Positions 8,006-15,913 of a stretch of 64,000 nt of DNA are shown piece after piece. This DNA comes from Rhodobacteraceae bacterium HIMB11 (GTDB taxonomy: Bacteria; Pseudomonadota; Alphaproteobacteria; Rhodobacterales; Rhodobacteraceae): positions 372,001-436,000 of the forward strand of contig AVDB01000001.1 in the NCBI GenBank assembly GCA_000472185.1. The letters run 5' to 3'. The notes beneath the pieces were generated by a model. That model searched no databases. It was not told where the DNA came from and saw only the letters and a program-made list of their open reading frames with translations. Position 1 is the first letter of the stretch; every line of letters begins with the position of its first letter. Both the position numbers and the translations under genes were made by a program.

Positions 8006-10846
8006 TCACTTTAGATTATACGCGGGATCTGTGAATAAATCACTCAAAGATGTTGCCTTGGGATCGTAAAGGTGTGCGTTCGTTGCAAGAACCAGCTTAT
8101 TTACGGGTAATACGCCTTCATTTTCAGTCCACAAACCCAAGTCAGCATCTTTCAACGGAATGCCGGCTATATGAGTAGGTGTTTGATCGAGTACAGCACT
8201 CATCATCGACATCATCATGTAACTGCCTTCAGAAGATTTAACAAAATTAATCGGTTGATCTGAGGCATATCTTGCATATCGTGATTTTGGTAATAATTTA
8301 TCTACCTTAGTAAATACCTTTGACCAATCATCCCATATCCGAGCGGCGTTGCGTTCTCGCCAGTTTCGACCTTCCATTGCCGCGTCGAGTAACTCAGGAA
8401 GCTTTAACCACAAGGTTGATATAAATTCTTTCTGAACCCTTGTAAGTTGGTTCCATTGGTTCTTTTCTTCACGCCATTCAGGTCCGGACAGAATAAAGTT
8501 CACATTTAAGGCACCATTATCTCTATTTTTATAAGCTGCTCTAGGCATGCTTCCTCCCAAGCATGATGGATAACAACTTCTATCTTCTATGTTCAGAAGT
8601 ATGCGTCTTCCTTCATCCGTGCGATTACTCACAATTCTGATCTGCATGGCATCTAAATCGATGTCTTTGAAACTCGGATTTAATAGACCGAGGGTAAAAT
8701 TGTTCCAATTATCTGCACGCGACAAGCTGTTTCCCCATTCAAATGCGACACGTTCAACTTGCAATGCGCTTTCATCAGATGTTTCAGAGACTAAGTGTAT
8801 TTCTGCTTCCTCTTTAATTTCTTCAAACTGAGTTAATTCAAGCCAACCAGAGCAATACATCCTGCCAGGGTTCTCGTCGCCATTCCCATCTCTACAAGTT
8901 TCCTGCGATCCTTGGGCTGCTTGAAAAAGCTTATTGTCCAGTACTACCCAGTCTATGAACAAATTTCGATCACCACCATCTGGCCCACCGGGTCCGCAAC
9001 AGTGATCATTGAAAAACGTAATCCTAAGGCGATCAAAGCTTAAATTGTCTGGAACCGTAAATTTGGCAATATTCCAATTTAGATCTTGTGTATCGACGCG
9101 CCCAAACCTCTCAGTGTCGATCCCACCTTCCGCATGAATTGTTTTGCTGCTCCAAGTAAAAGTTCGTTTCCCTTGTTTATCTTCAATTGCGCTGAGATCG
9201 AACGCAGGCGGCCCTTTGAAATTTTCAGCTGCGTATCTCACCATAGCCACTCTGGCGTCATGTTCTGAAGATGACATACTGGAGTCATTGCTCCCAGATG
9301 AAACACTGTTTTGAACATGCTCTGAGTTAGGTAAAACCGGATCTGCCTTTAGCAAATCGTTGATCATTTCATTGCGCAACAGTAAGCGCGATGGTGTCAT
9401 CCAATCTGCTCCGCCAGGCCATCCTGCTACATTCGGTGCTTCATACAAATTTTGTCCGATAGTAGCTAATCGATTTGGTAGCGTCGGCCACCACTCGGGG
9501 AGTGTCCCCGTTGTTCTTATTGTACCAATTAACAAATCAACAGGCGACTTCACTACCGTTGCCCGGTTCTCATTTGCCCAAAAATGTTCTGAGGTTAAAA
9601 TCGTTCGTAGTAAGACTGGAATATCATACTCACTGTCTCGAAAAACTGTTGCGATACGACTTACTTCTTCAGGTGCGTTATTGAATTCTGATATGTAAAC
9701 ATTCCAGAAACGTTTGGTGACGAATTCAGCAGCTTCAGGTTTAGACAGTAAGATATCAACGACTTGTTCACCTTTGAAGAGGCCGCGTTGCCCTAATATT
9801 GACTTGCGCCCTTTATCATGATCCCAGGGCTTAAACTCAAATTCTAAGTTACGTATTCGGTTGTACCCGTAACCAGTTAGTGCCCGGGCTACCTCTTTAA
9901 CATCTTTTTCTGTGTAATTACCCTCTCCCAGTACAAATAACTCCATAAGCTCGCGGGCAAGGTTTTCATTGGGTTGTTCTTTGCGGCTACGATCATTGTC
10001 TAAATAGTTTAACATTGCTGGATCACGGACCATCGCTTTAGCTAAACTTCTAAAATTAGTATGACCAAGTTCTCGCATCGTCCAATGTTGTTTTGCGACT
10101 GCATGGACTTCTTCCTGAACACCTGAATAAGCCGTCACAAAGTGATTATGCCATAAGAGTAGTAATCTTTCTGCCTGGGGGTTTGGTGTCGAAATTAATT
10201 CTCGGACCCACCATGTCCTAAAGTCTCCCATTTCTTGATCTCGTGAAATGCGAAAAGCCTGTCGTTGGGATTCTTCATAATCCCATCTTATCCAGTAATC
10301 TGGAAAGTGTTGTGCGCTGATAAATTCTGGAGGATCTACTGTGACTTTCGTACCGTCTAAATTTTCTAAAACATGAGATATTGCTTTGCTTCTAGTAAGA
10401 CCAATCAGCCTTTTAACTTCGCTGGGGTGTGCACCCAATCCTGTACGCTCAAGGAGGTGCCTCGCATCTGCTGCATCGACATACTGTTGAAGATGCATAA
10501 TCTCTAATTCGGATTTTTCGGAATATGAATGATATGATGAATTTAGTGCTGAAAGAGCTTCTTTTGAAATATCGCTCTTTGTTACAGACGTAATTTTGAT
10601 GCCGTTTTCATTCAGCATTTTAGTGAATGTGGATGCAGTACGGCTTCCCCAAAATCCATCAATTGGACCTGGATTGAAACCAGATAAGGTAAGTTTGCTT
10701 TGCAGATGTTTTACCTTGTAATCTTGACCCCATGCGATTTCGGTAGAAATACACGCCATAAGAAATGCTAATGACAGGATACAAATTGTAGCAACTTTAG
10801 AGTTTATGAAAGGCTGTAAACTTAAATATATCATCGGATTGACCAA
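8006..10846 (-). CDS. DUF1800 family protein with peptidoglycan-binding-like and CBM-like modules
   Basis: A large exported protein (946 aa; a start at the Met of MIYLSL is also possible). A hydrophobic signal (ATICILSLAFLMACIST) contains a borderline lipobox LMAC. Residues about 45-90 (VKHLQSKLTLSGFNPGPIDG) look like a PG_binding_1 repeat. The DUF1800 core starts near 128 (ARHLLERTGLGAHPSEVKRL) and includes LLLLWHNHFVTAYSGV and NENLARELMELFVLGEGNYT. Near residue 585-650, between parts of the core, lies a beta-rich segment with NDHCCGPGGPDGGDRNLFID, close to the calcium-type CBM60/xylan-binding pattern ND...DRNL..D. A second similar segment follows. The final ~190 residues resume the DUF1800 C-terminus. 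Only DUF1800 itself is a firm call. Confidence 0.85.
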   Translation of the reverse strand: MVNPMIYLSLQPFINSKVATICILSLAFLMACISTEIAWGQDYKVKHLQSKLTLSGFNPGPIDGFWGSRTASTFTKMLNENGIKITSVTKSDISKEALSALNSSYHSYSEKSELEIMHLQQYVDAADARHLLERTGLGAHPSEVKRLIGLTRSKAISHVLENLDGTKVTVDPPEFISAQHFPDYWIRWDYEESQRQAFRISRDQEMGDFRTWWVRELISTPNPQAERLLLLWHNHFVTAYSGVQEEVHAVAKQHWTMRELGHTNFRSLAKAMVRDPAMLNYLDNDRSRKEQPNENLARELMELFVLGEGNYTEKDVKEVARALTGYGYNRIRNLEFEFKPWDHDKGRKSILGQRGLFKGEQVVDILLSKPEAAEFVTKRFWNVYISEFNNAPEEVSRIATVFRDSEYDIPVLLRTILTSEHFWANENRATVVKSPVDLLIGTIRTTGTLPEWWPTLPNRLATIGQNLYEAPNVAGWPGGADWMTPSRLLLRNEMINDLLKADPVLPNSEHVQNSVSSGSNDSSMSSSEHDARVAMVRYAAENFKGPPAFDLSAIEDKQGKRTFTWSSKTIHAEGGIDTERFGRVDTQDLNWNIAKFTVPDNLSFDRLRITFFNDHCCGPGGPDGGDRNLFIDWVVLDNKLFQAAQGSQETCRDGNGDENPGRMYCSGWLELTQFEEIKEEAEIHLVSETSDESALQVERVAFEWGNSLSRADNWNNFTLGLLNPSFKDIDLDAMQIRIVSNRTDEGRRILLNIEDRSCYPSCLGGSMPRAAYKNRDNGALNVNFILSGPEWREEKNQWNQLTRVQKEFISTLWLKLPELLDAAMEGRNWRERNAARIWDDWSKVFTKVDKLLPKSRYARYASDQPINFVKSSEGSYMMMSMMSAVLDQTPTHIAGIPLKDADLGLWTENEGVLPVNKLVLATNAHLYDPKATSLSDLFTDPAYNLK

Positions 10847-11408
10847 TTATTCATTGAGTAAATGTTAACATCTGATTTGCAAAATTCAAAATAAGGGTGA
10901 AGTATCGGTGACATTTTTTAGCGTACCGGCGGAGAACTGCTTTCTGCTTAACCCACCCCAAGGGTATCATCCGACATTGGCTGCTCCTGCAGCGAAAACA
11001 TAGGATTGAATTTACACAGGCAATCTCTAACCAGGTTTGTTGGTTAGCTCAATCTCACTTCTGACACACGAATGCTCTCTCGAAGCATTTACTCATCCCA
11101 TGATTGGATAGTGCGTTTTTTCTGCCTGTAGGAACCGCTCCGTCATAAAATGTTTGTATTGTGAATTAAATTTATTCAGCGGTACGGCATTGTAATATTC
11201 AACACTGAACACAGCTTTCTTGAAATATGTCTGGATTTACGGTCCAAAGGCTAATTTACCAATTTATGATCTCGTGTTCACTATATCTTGTAGCTTAGAG
11301 ATAAACATTGGATGGGGTGCAGAAGATACGACACAGAATTGGATTTAGGCTGCAAAGGCTTCTTTATCTATCGACAATCATCAGATGGCTGCATATTCAG
11401 ATATGAGT
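10847..11408. other. intergenic region without recognisable gene
   Basis: 562 bases between the DUF1800 gene (leftward) and the tRNA. No convincing ORF is present on either strand. Two short hairpins are visible (TAACCA/TGGTTA near 11030; AATGCT/AGCATT near 11072), neither followed by a T run. Confidence 0.6.
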
Positions 11409-11485
11409 GGGTCTGTAGCTCAATTGGTTAGAGCAGAGCGCTCATAACGCTTTGGTTGGGGGTTCAAGTCCCTCCAGACCTACCA
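11409..11485 (+). tRNA. tRNA with CAT anticodon, probably tRNA-Ile2
   Basis: 77 nt with encoded CCA. The acceptor GGGTCTG pairs with CAGACCT. The anticodon stem-loop AGCGCTCATAACGCT gives CAT, and the T arm contains GGTTCAAGTCC. The segment after the anticodon (TTTGGTTGGGGG) resembles bacterial tRNA-Ile2, whose C34 is changed to lysidine by TilS so that it reads AUA. Elongator Met is already represented at 3250. The Ile2 versus Met choice rests on similarity only. Confidence 0.85.
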
Positions 11486-11502
11486 TGATGTGGCCACTAC
11501 AT

Positions 11503-11937
11503 TTATTTACAATAAGACGGCATCGTCCCTGCATAGGGTCCTGCCTTTGTTTGCGCTTGAACATACTCATTTCCAGAATCATATCTCTCGCAGCGTCCAC
11601 ACAGCTGTTGCGTTATCAGGTGCGCTCCGATATCACCGAGGTCCTCTGTCGCGCAGCGTCCAACAAGGCGGTCATAGGTACGCTCGCCATTTAATGAGCA
11701 GGTTGCTGTTTTCCCCAGTACTTGAGACCTGAGGTATGCTGTGGCGCGATCTCCTAAAGCTGTGCCGCGTTCGTCACATGTGAGCCCGTTGAGCCTAATT
11801 GCAATATTCCCAACTTCGATTGTATCGCCATCCCGTACATGGGTTATCTGCCCAGTTAATTCTGCTTGGGCAGAAACATTGATGGGCCAAAAGACCCCAA
11901 ATAGTAGGAGAACAGCGACCTTAATCTTAGCGCGCAT
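11503..11937 (-). CDS. exported staphylococcal-nuclease-like (SNase) domain protein
   Basis: 144 aa with a signal peptide (IKVAVLLLFGVFWPINVSAQA). The mature part carries the thermonuclease core: ITHVRDGDTIEVGNIAIRLN then GLTCDE and YLRSQVLGKTATC. The DGDT and the Arg of IRLNG match metal and phosphate-binding positions of the family. The expected Glu appears as GLTCDERG. The C-terminus is Cys-rich, suggesting periplasmic disulfides. This short form is common in Rhodobacterales. Nuclease activity is plausible but not certain. It overlaps the upstream DUF4389 gene by 11 bases and is probably coupled to it. Confidence 0.82.
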   Translation of the reverse strand: MRAKIKVAVLLLFGVFWPINVSAQAELTGQITHVRDGDTIEVGNIAIRLNGLTCDERGTALGDRATAYLRSQVLGKTATCSLNGERTYDRLVGRCATEDLGDIGAHLITQQLCGRCERYDSGNEYVQAQTKAGPYAGTMPSYCK

Positions 11938-12199
11938 AGTTTAAGGATGACCAAGGAAAGGGCTTTTCTTCGCTCTGTCCCAGAAGGAATTGAATGGTTG
12001 CAGACATCCAACGGGACAGATCAGAGCTGATATCAGCAATGAATTGGTTTCTGTCTGTTGTGACCAGCATCCAAAGGAATTGAATAAAGGCCAAGACCCC
12101 AACAAGGGTTATTGCGAGATTAAGCAAAAGACCAAAAATCAGCATGAGCGTGCCTCTGACCAAAACCTGTCCACGCGCACTTTTTCTAAACTCTTCCAT
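11927..12199 (-). CDS. DUF4389 domain membrane protein
   Basis: 90 aa with a long hydrophobic pair (VRGTLMLIFGLLLNLAITLVG and VLAFIQFLWMLVT) followed by an amphipathic stretch FIADISSDLSRWMSATIQFL and EKPFPW. This layout, in particular the F.W.L.T and LS.W....FL patterns, is typical of DUF4389. The function is unknown. Confidence 0.78.
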   Translation of the reverse strand: MEEFRKSARGQVLVRGTLMLIFGLLLNLAITLVGVLAFIQFLWMLVTTDRNQFIADISSDLSRWMSATIQFLLGQSEEKPFPWSSLNYAR

Positions 12200-12629
12200 A
12201 ATTCTTCTCTCACCGTGATTGATGAGACGTATATGGGAGCGTGTTACTGTTGTTTAAAGACCTAATACCTCTTGAGCCGTTGGATATCAGCAGACTTCGC
12301 TGCCCCAGCTCGATACTTCGGCTTTGGCTTTATGGCCTATGCACTGCTTGCATCCAAATCATCGGCCTGCGCTGCTGTTGACTTGTGAGATCGCCCCTTT
12401 GCGAAGAGATTGCTTACTGTCTTGCATGCGTTCCACAGCTTTGTCCATCCGGTCTGTTTCTGAACACATGCATTTCACCCGTGCGTTCTTAATTTGCTCT
12501 TACAAAATAAAATTCAATGACGTCATTGTTCATGTGATATCGAAAATGCCATGTCTAACTTGCTCACTGTTCGATCTTGGGCAGGCTCTTTAAAACAACA
12601 AAAAAAGCGTAGTAAAGAGGGGTTGCTCC
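12200..12629. other. intergenic region without recognisable gene
   Basis: 430 bases between the divergent DUF4389 and manB genes. An 89-codon plus-strand frame (12324-12593) has a composition unlike a real protein, and a short reverse frame near 12380-12480 has no recognisable homology. Promoters for both flanking genes must lie here, but none is clear. Confidence 0.5.
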
Positions 12630-14015
12630 ATGTCATCATCGAACGAAATGCTGAGTTGCTTTAAGGCTTATGACATACGAGGGCGACTTGGCGAGGAATT
12701 AAATGAGGACATCGCGTATCGCATTGGTCGCGCAACAGCACAGCATCTGAAAAGTAAAGATATTGTCATTGGCTACGATGCGCGTGAGACATCGAAATCA
12801 CTGGCAGAGGCCTGTGCGCGGGGTATAAACGATGGTAGGGCACATGTGTTGAACATTGGCCTTTGTGGGACGGAAGAGGTCTACTGGGCGGTCAATTCGC
12901 TGAAAGCCGAAGCAGGGATTGAGGTGACCGCGTCTCATAATCCGATTGAATATAATGGCATGAAAATCGTCAAAGCAGGCTCGAAGCCTTTAGATGATGA
13001 GCAGGATTTCCAAGTCATAAAAAAAATAGCCTCTGTTGGTGAATTTACACCAGAAATTCACAACACAACGCAGCATGATCGCGCGGAGATGGCGCGTGCT
13101 GCTTACGTTCAAAAATTGCTATCCTTTGTAAGCAGTGCAGCATTAAAACCCCTAAAAATCGTTGTGAATTCAGGAAATGGTGCCGCAGGACCCACGTTTG
13201 ACGCGCTTGAAAACGGGCTCAAAACTGCAGGTGTAAGCGCAGAGTTCATTCGTGTGCACCATAATCCTGATCCAATCTTTCCAAATGGTATTCCCAACCC
13301 CCTTCTGCCAGAAAATCACGCAGCAACTGCAGACGTTGTCTTACGCGAGGGTGCAGATTTCGGGGTGGCGTTTGATGGTGATTTTGATGGCTGTTTTCTG
13401 TTTGATGAAACAGGTGCATTTGTTCCTGGCGAATATATCATCGGTCTTCTTGCAAATGTTTTTTTGGAAAAAGAACAGGGTGCGAAAATCGTGCATGACC
13501 CACGCGTTGTTTGGAATACGCGTGAAACGGTCTCCGCAAAAGGGGGCGAGCCGATTGTGTCCAAAACCGGGCATGCCTTTATTAAGGCAACAATGCGCGC
13601 ATGCGATGCGAATTATGGCGGTGAAATGTCCGCACACCATTATTTCCGGGATTTTGCGTATTGTGATAGCGGAATGATCCCTTGGCTTTTGATTTGGGAA
13701 CTCATATCAAAAACTGGAAAGTCATTAGGGGCGCTTTTAACAGAGTGTCGGGAGAATTTCCCATCCAGTGGCGAGCAAAACTTTAAAGTATCTGATGCGA
13801 CGGGTTGCTTGAGTTCCATAAAGTTAAAGTATCAAAATGATGCAGACCGCGTTGATGAGCTCGATGGTGTTTCGATGGAATTCAAAGATTGGCGATTTAA
13901 TGTGCGAAAATCCAACACGGAGCCTCTTTTGCGCTTAAATGTTGAGACGCGCGGGGACAAAGAATTATTGAGTGAAAAAGCTCAAGAATTGATTGCTTTT
14001 ATTAAAGCTTCGTAA
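12630..14015 (+). CDS. manB: phosphomannomutase (phosphohexomutase family)
   Basis: Converts mannose-6-P to mannose-1-P for GDP-mannose synthesis, paired functionally with ManC at 52.1 kb. Motifs in order: FKAYDIRG near residue 11, the phosphoserine loop TASHNPIEYNGMK near residue 100, the Mg loop DGDFDGCF near 250, the sugar-specificity loop GGEMSAHHYF near 330, and the phosphate-binding RKSNTEPLLRLN near 428. GEMSAHH is the PMM/PGM-type sugar-binding motif. Length of 461 aa is normal. It could equally be called a phosphoglucomutase/phosphomannomutase. An A8 tract (13019-13026) is in frame. Confidence 0.92.
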   Translation: MSSSNEMLSCFKAYDIRGRLGEELNEDIAYRIGRATAQHLKSKDIVIGYDARETSKSLAEACARGINDGRAHVLNIGLCGTEEVYWAVNSLKAEAGIEVTASHNPIEYNGMKIVKAGSKPLDDEQDFQVIKKIASVGEFTPEIHNTTQHDRAEMARAAYVQKLLSFVSSAALKPLKIVVNSGNGAAGPTFDALENGLKTAGVSAEFIRVHHNPDPIFPNGIPNPLLPENHAATADVVLREGADFGVAFDGDFDGCFLFDETGAFVPGEYIIGLLANVFLEKEQGAKIVHDPRVVWNTRETVSAKGGEPIVSKTGHAFIKATMRACDANYGGEMSAHHYFRDFAYCDSGMIPWLLIWELISKTGKSLGALLTECRENFPSSGEQNFKVSDATGCLSSIKLKYQNDADRVDELDGVSMEFKDWRFNVRKSNTEPLLRLNVETRGDKELLSEKAQELIAFIKAS

Positions 14016-14035
14016 CGCGCCTTTGAAAATGAATC

Positions 14036-14066
14036 ATCTCGCCTTGTTTTTGTATCAAAGTGAGAT
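14036..14066 (+). terminator. weak hairpin downstream of manB
   Basis: TCTCGCCTTG (14037-14046) pairs with CAAAGTGAGA (14056-14065) with one mismatch and one G-U, and an outer A-T pair. The loop is 9 nt. There is no strong T run after the stem, so termination is doubtful. Confidence 0.3.
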
Positions 14067-14209
14067 AAAACTCTTGATCACGACTGTTTTGTAAACTATT
14101 GCTCATGTTTGAGCGATCATGGATACCCTCGATTTACACTTAACACTTTTATGCACCAGACTTCGCAGGCAAGCGAGCTCTGATGCGGTAGCCGTGGGTT
14201 TACACGTCA

Positions 14210-14563
14210 ATGGCTAGCCGGCGCGACGAAAAACAGTCTGAGACCCGCCTTCACGTGATGCGGTTGCTTGCAGAAAACCCAGAAATATCGACCCGCCAGA
14301 TCGCAGCTACTGTCGGCATATCTAATGGATCTGCTTACTATGTTTTGAAAGCTTTGGTGGATAAGGGATTTGTAAAGCTTGGTAACTTTAAGAAAAACCC
14401 CCGCAAGGGTCAGTATGTTTATCTGTTGACGCCAAAGGGCATGTTGGAAAAATCAAAACTTACACGGGGATTCATTGAACGAAAGCGCCAGGAATACGTG
14501 GCACTGAAGGCTGAAATTGAGGCTTTGGAGGAGGAGGCAGGCCTCTCCTCTGGTGCTCAATGA
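14210..14563 (+). CDS. MarR family EPS-associated transcriptional regulator
   Basis: 117 aa. A winged helix spans about residues 8-75 (MRLLAENPEISTRQIAATVG, then SNGSAYYVLKALVDKGFVKL). A wing with YVYLLTPKGM and a C-terminal coiled coil (RKRQEYVALKAEIEALEEEA) follow. This layout and length match the small MarR-like regulators found at the edge of exopolysaccharide loci. It stands just before galU and the glycan genes and is the natural candidate for locus control, though no operator is proven. The ATG at 14210 directly follows TTTACACGTCA. Confidence 0.85.
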   Translation: MASRRDEKQSETRLHVMRLLAENPEISTRQIAATVGISNGSAYYVLKALVDKGFVKLGNFKKNPRKGQYVYLLTPKGMLEKSKLTRGFIERKRQEYVALKAEIEALEEEAGLSSGAQ

Positions 14564-14631
14564 TATTCATTGTGATGCATAATGATCGGGCTAATGCGCG
14601 CAGATGGCGCGCTACGCCGCATGTATCAGCC

Positions 14632-14772
14632 TTAATTGAAAAGACTGCCGAGAGATCTTGCGTCCTTACCCATGCCATTCAGCACTTCGCCGGCGCCGTT
14701 AAATACTCCCTGCGCAGTCCCACAAGAGGTCAACACTGTCAGAAGCGTGAGTGCGTAAATTATCTTTTTCAT
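14632..14772 (-). CDS. entericidin A/B-like small lipoprotein
   Basis: A 46-aa reading frame not obvious in a long-ORF search. The N-terminus MKKIIYALTLLTVLTSCGTA is a lipoprotein signal with lipobox LTSC (Cys near residue 17). The short mature part GVFNGAGEVLNGMGKDARSL is amphipathic and Gly-rich, like entericidins, which are small envelope lipoproteins of the ecnAB family. An AGGA lies about a dozen bases before the ATG. It converges with the MarR-like gene. Confidence 0.75.
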   Translation of the reverse strand: MKKIIYALTLLTVLTSCGTAQGVFNGAGEVLNGMGKDARSLGSLFN

Positions 14773-14954
14773 GCTGCTCTGTCCTGCTTTTTGTTTGTCC
14801 GTGTTAAATCATGTGCCTTTCTTTGCCAAGGGATTTTAGGCTTTTCGGCTGGGAATACGGCCGAGTGGCGCGACGGGTTTCGATATTGGGGTGTTATGGG
14901 TAGGTTGAGTGGGACTTTTTCGACGCCATAAAAAAGAGAATTGTAGAAATACTT

Positions 14955-15785
14955 TTGAACAGAAAAATTAGAAAAGCCGTCTTTCCCGTTGCTGGTTTTG
15001 GTACCCGCTTTCTACCTGCGACTAAGGCGATGCCGAAAGAGTTGCTGCCAATCGTAGATAAACCTTTGATCCAATACGCTGCTGAAGAGGCGATTGCCGC
15101 AGGTATCGACACCCTGATTTTTGTAACTGGCCGAAATAAGCGCGCCATTGAAGATCACTTTGATGCGAATAATGAATTGGAAAACATGCTGCGCGCCAAG
15201 GGCAAAGATGCGCAGGCCGACATGGTGCGCAATATCATCCCAGAGGGAGTGGAATGCATATTTGTGCGTCAGGCCGAACAGTTGGGGTTAGGTCATGCAG
15301 TATTGTGCGCGGAGCGTGCTGTTGGCGGTGATCCCTTTGCAGTACTTCTGGCGGACGATTTCCTTACGGATTGCGAACCCGGTGTGACGGCAGATCTGGC
15401 GCAAGCTTTTGCAAGTACTGGCAAATCACAGCTTTCGGTGATGGAGGTTGATGGGCCTGATATCTCAAAATACGGGGTTGTTGTGCCAAATGGGGCCGGT
15501 GCGGGTATTGCAGGCTTGGTTGAAAAACCCGATGCGGATGATACGCCCTCAAACCTGGCCTCCATCGGTCGATATGTTCTAACGCCTGATATCTTTGACA
15601 CTTTGCGCGGGCTCAAGGCGGGATCCGGCGGAGAAATTCAATTGGCCGATGCGATCAATATCCATGCACAGCAGGGCTCGGTCGAAACCGTGCGTCTGAA
15701 TGGACGACGGTTTGATTGTGGGTCAGTGGATGGGTTTTTGGATGCGATCATACATATATCATCAAGATTAGGTTCCAGGCGTTAG
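14955..15785 (+). CDS. galU: UTP-glucose-1-phosphate uridylyltransferase, copy 1 (3'-truncated)
   Basis: Makes UDP-glucose from UTP and glucose-1-P. The nucleotidyltransferase signature FPVAGFGTRFLPATKAMPKE (near residue 10) with the catalytic Arg and Lys, KPLIQYAAEEA, VTGRNKRAIEDHFD, LADDFL (metal Asp), GLVEKP and FDCGSVDGF are all present. Normal GalU proteins continue for roughly 25-30 residues of helix after the GSVDGF region. Here only LDAIIHISSRLGSRR follows, so the C-terminus is lost or replaced. It starts with TTG. Bases 14972-15737 are a near-identical direct repeat of 54791-55556. The catalytic core is complete, so activity is possible, but oligomerisation may be affected. Confidence 0.85.
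   Translation: MNRKIRKAVFPVAGFGTRFLPATKAMPKELLPIVDKPLIQYAAEEAIAAGIDTLIFVTGRNKRAIEDHFDANNELENMLRAKGKDAQADMVRNIIPEGVECIFVRQAEQLGLGHAVLCAERAVGGDPFAVLLADDFLTDCEPGVTADLAQAFASTGKSQLSVMEVDGPDISKYGVVVPNGAGAGIAGLVEKPDADDTPSNLASIGRYVLTPDIFDTLRGLKAGSGGEIQLADAINIHAQQGSVETVRLNGRRFDCGSVDGFLDAIIHISSRLGSRR
14972..15737 (+). repeat. 766-bp galU direct repeat, left copy
   Basis: Aligns without gaps to 54791-55556. The encoded stretch differs by six residues in about 255, and long nucleotide runs are identical. Both copies stop at the same codon region (GSVDGF). The 39.8-kb spacing encloses most of the glycan locus. Confidence 0.95.
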
Positions 15786-15913
15786 TATATTACTCCAAAA
15801 TTTCTCCAGCCAGTGCAGTATAAACTTGCAAGTTCACGAGGTATAATTCCTGCTTTAAATTTAGTAGAATTTATGTAAGTCAGCGTAGCATATGTATATG
15901 GACACAAAATCAT

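Noticed and set aside
11452-11732. Plus-strand ORFs after the second tRNA
   Set aside because: They begin inside the tRNA and run antisense to the SNase-like gene, which has a signal peptide and family motifs.
12324-12593. 89-aa ORF in the gap before manB
   Set aside because: Odd composition (Cys, His, Leu, Ser rich), no homology pattern, no ribosome site; likely chance.
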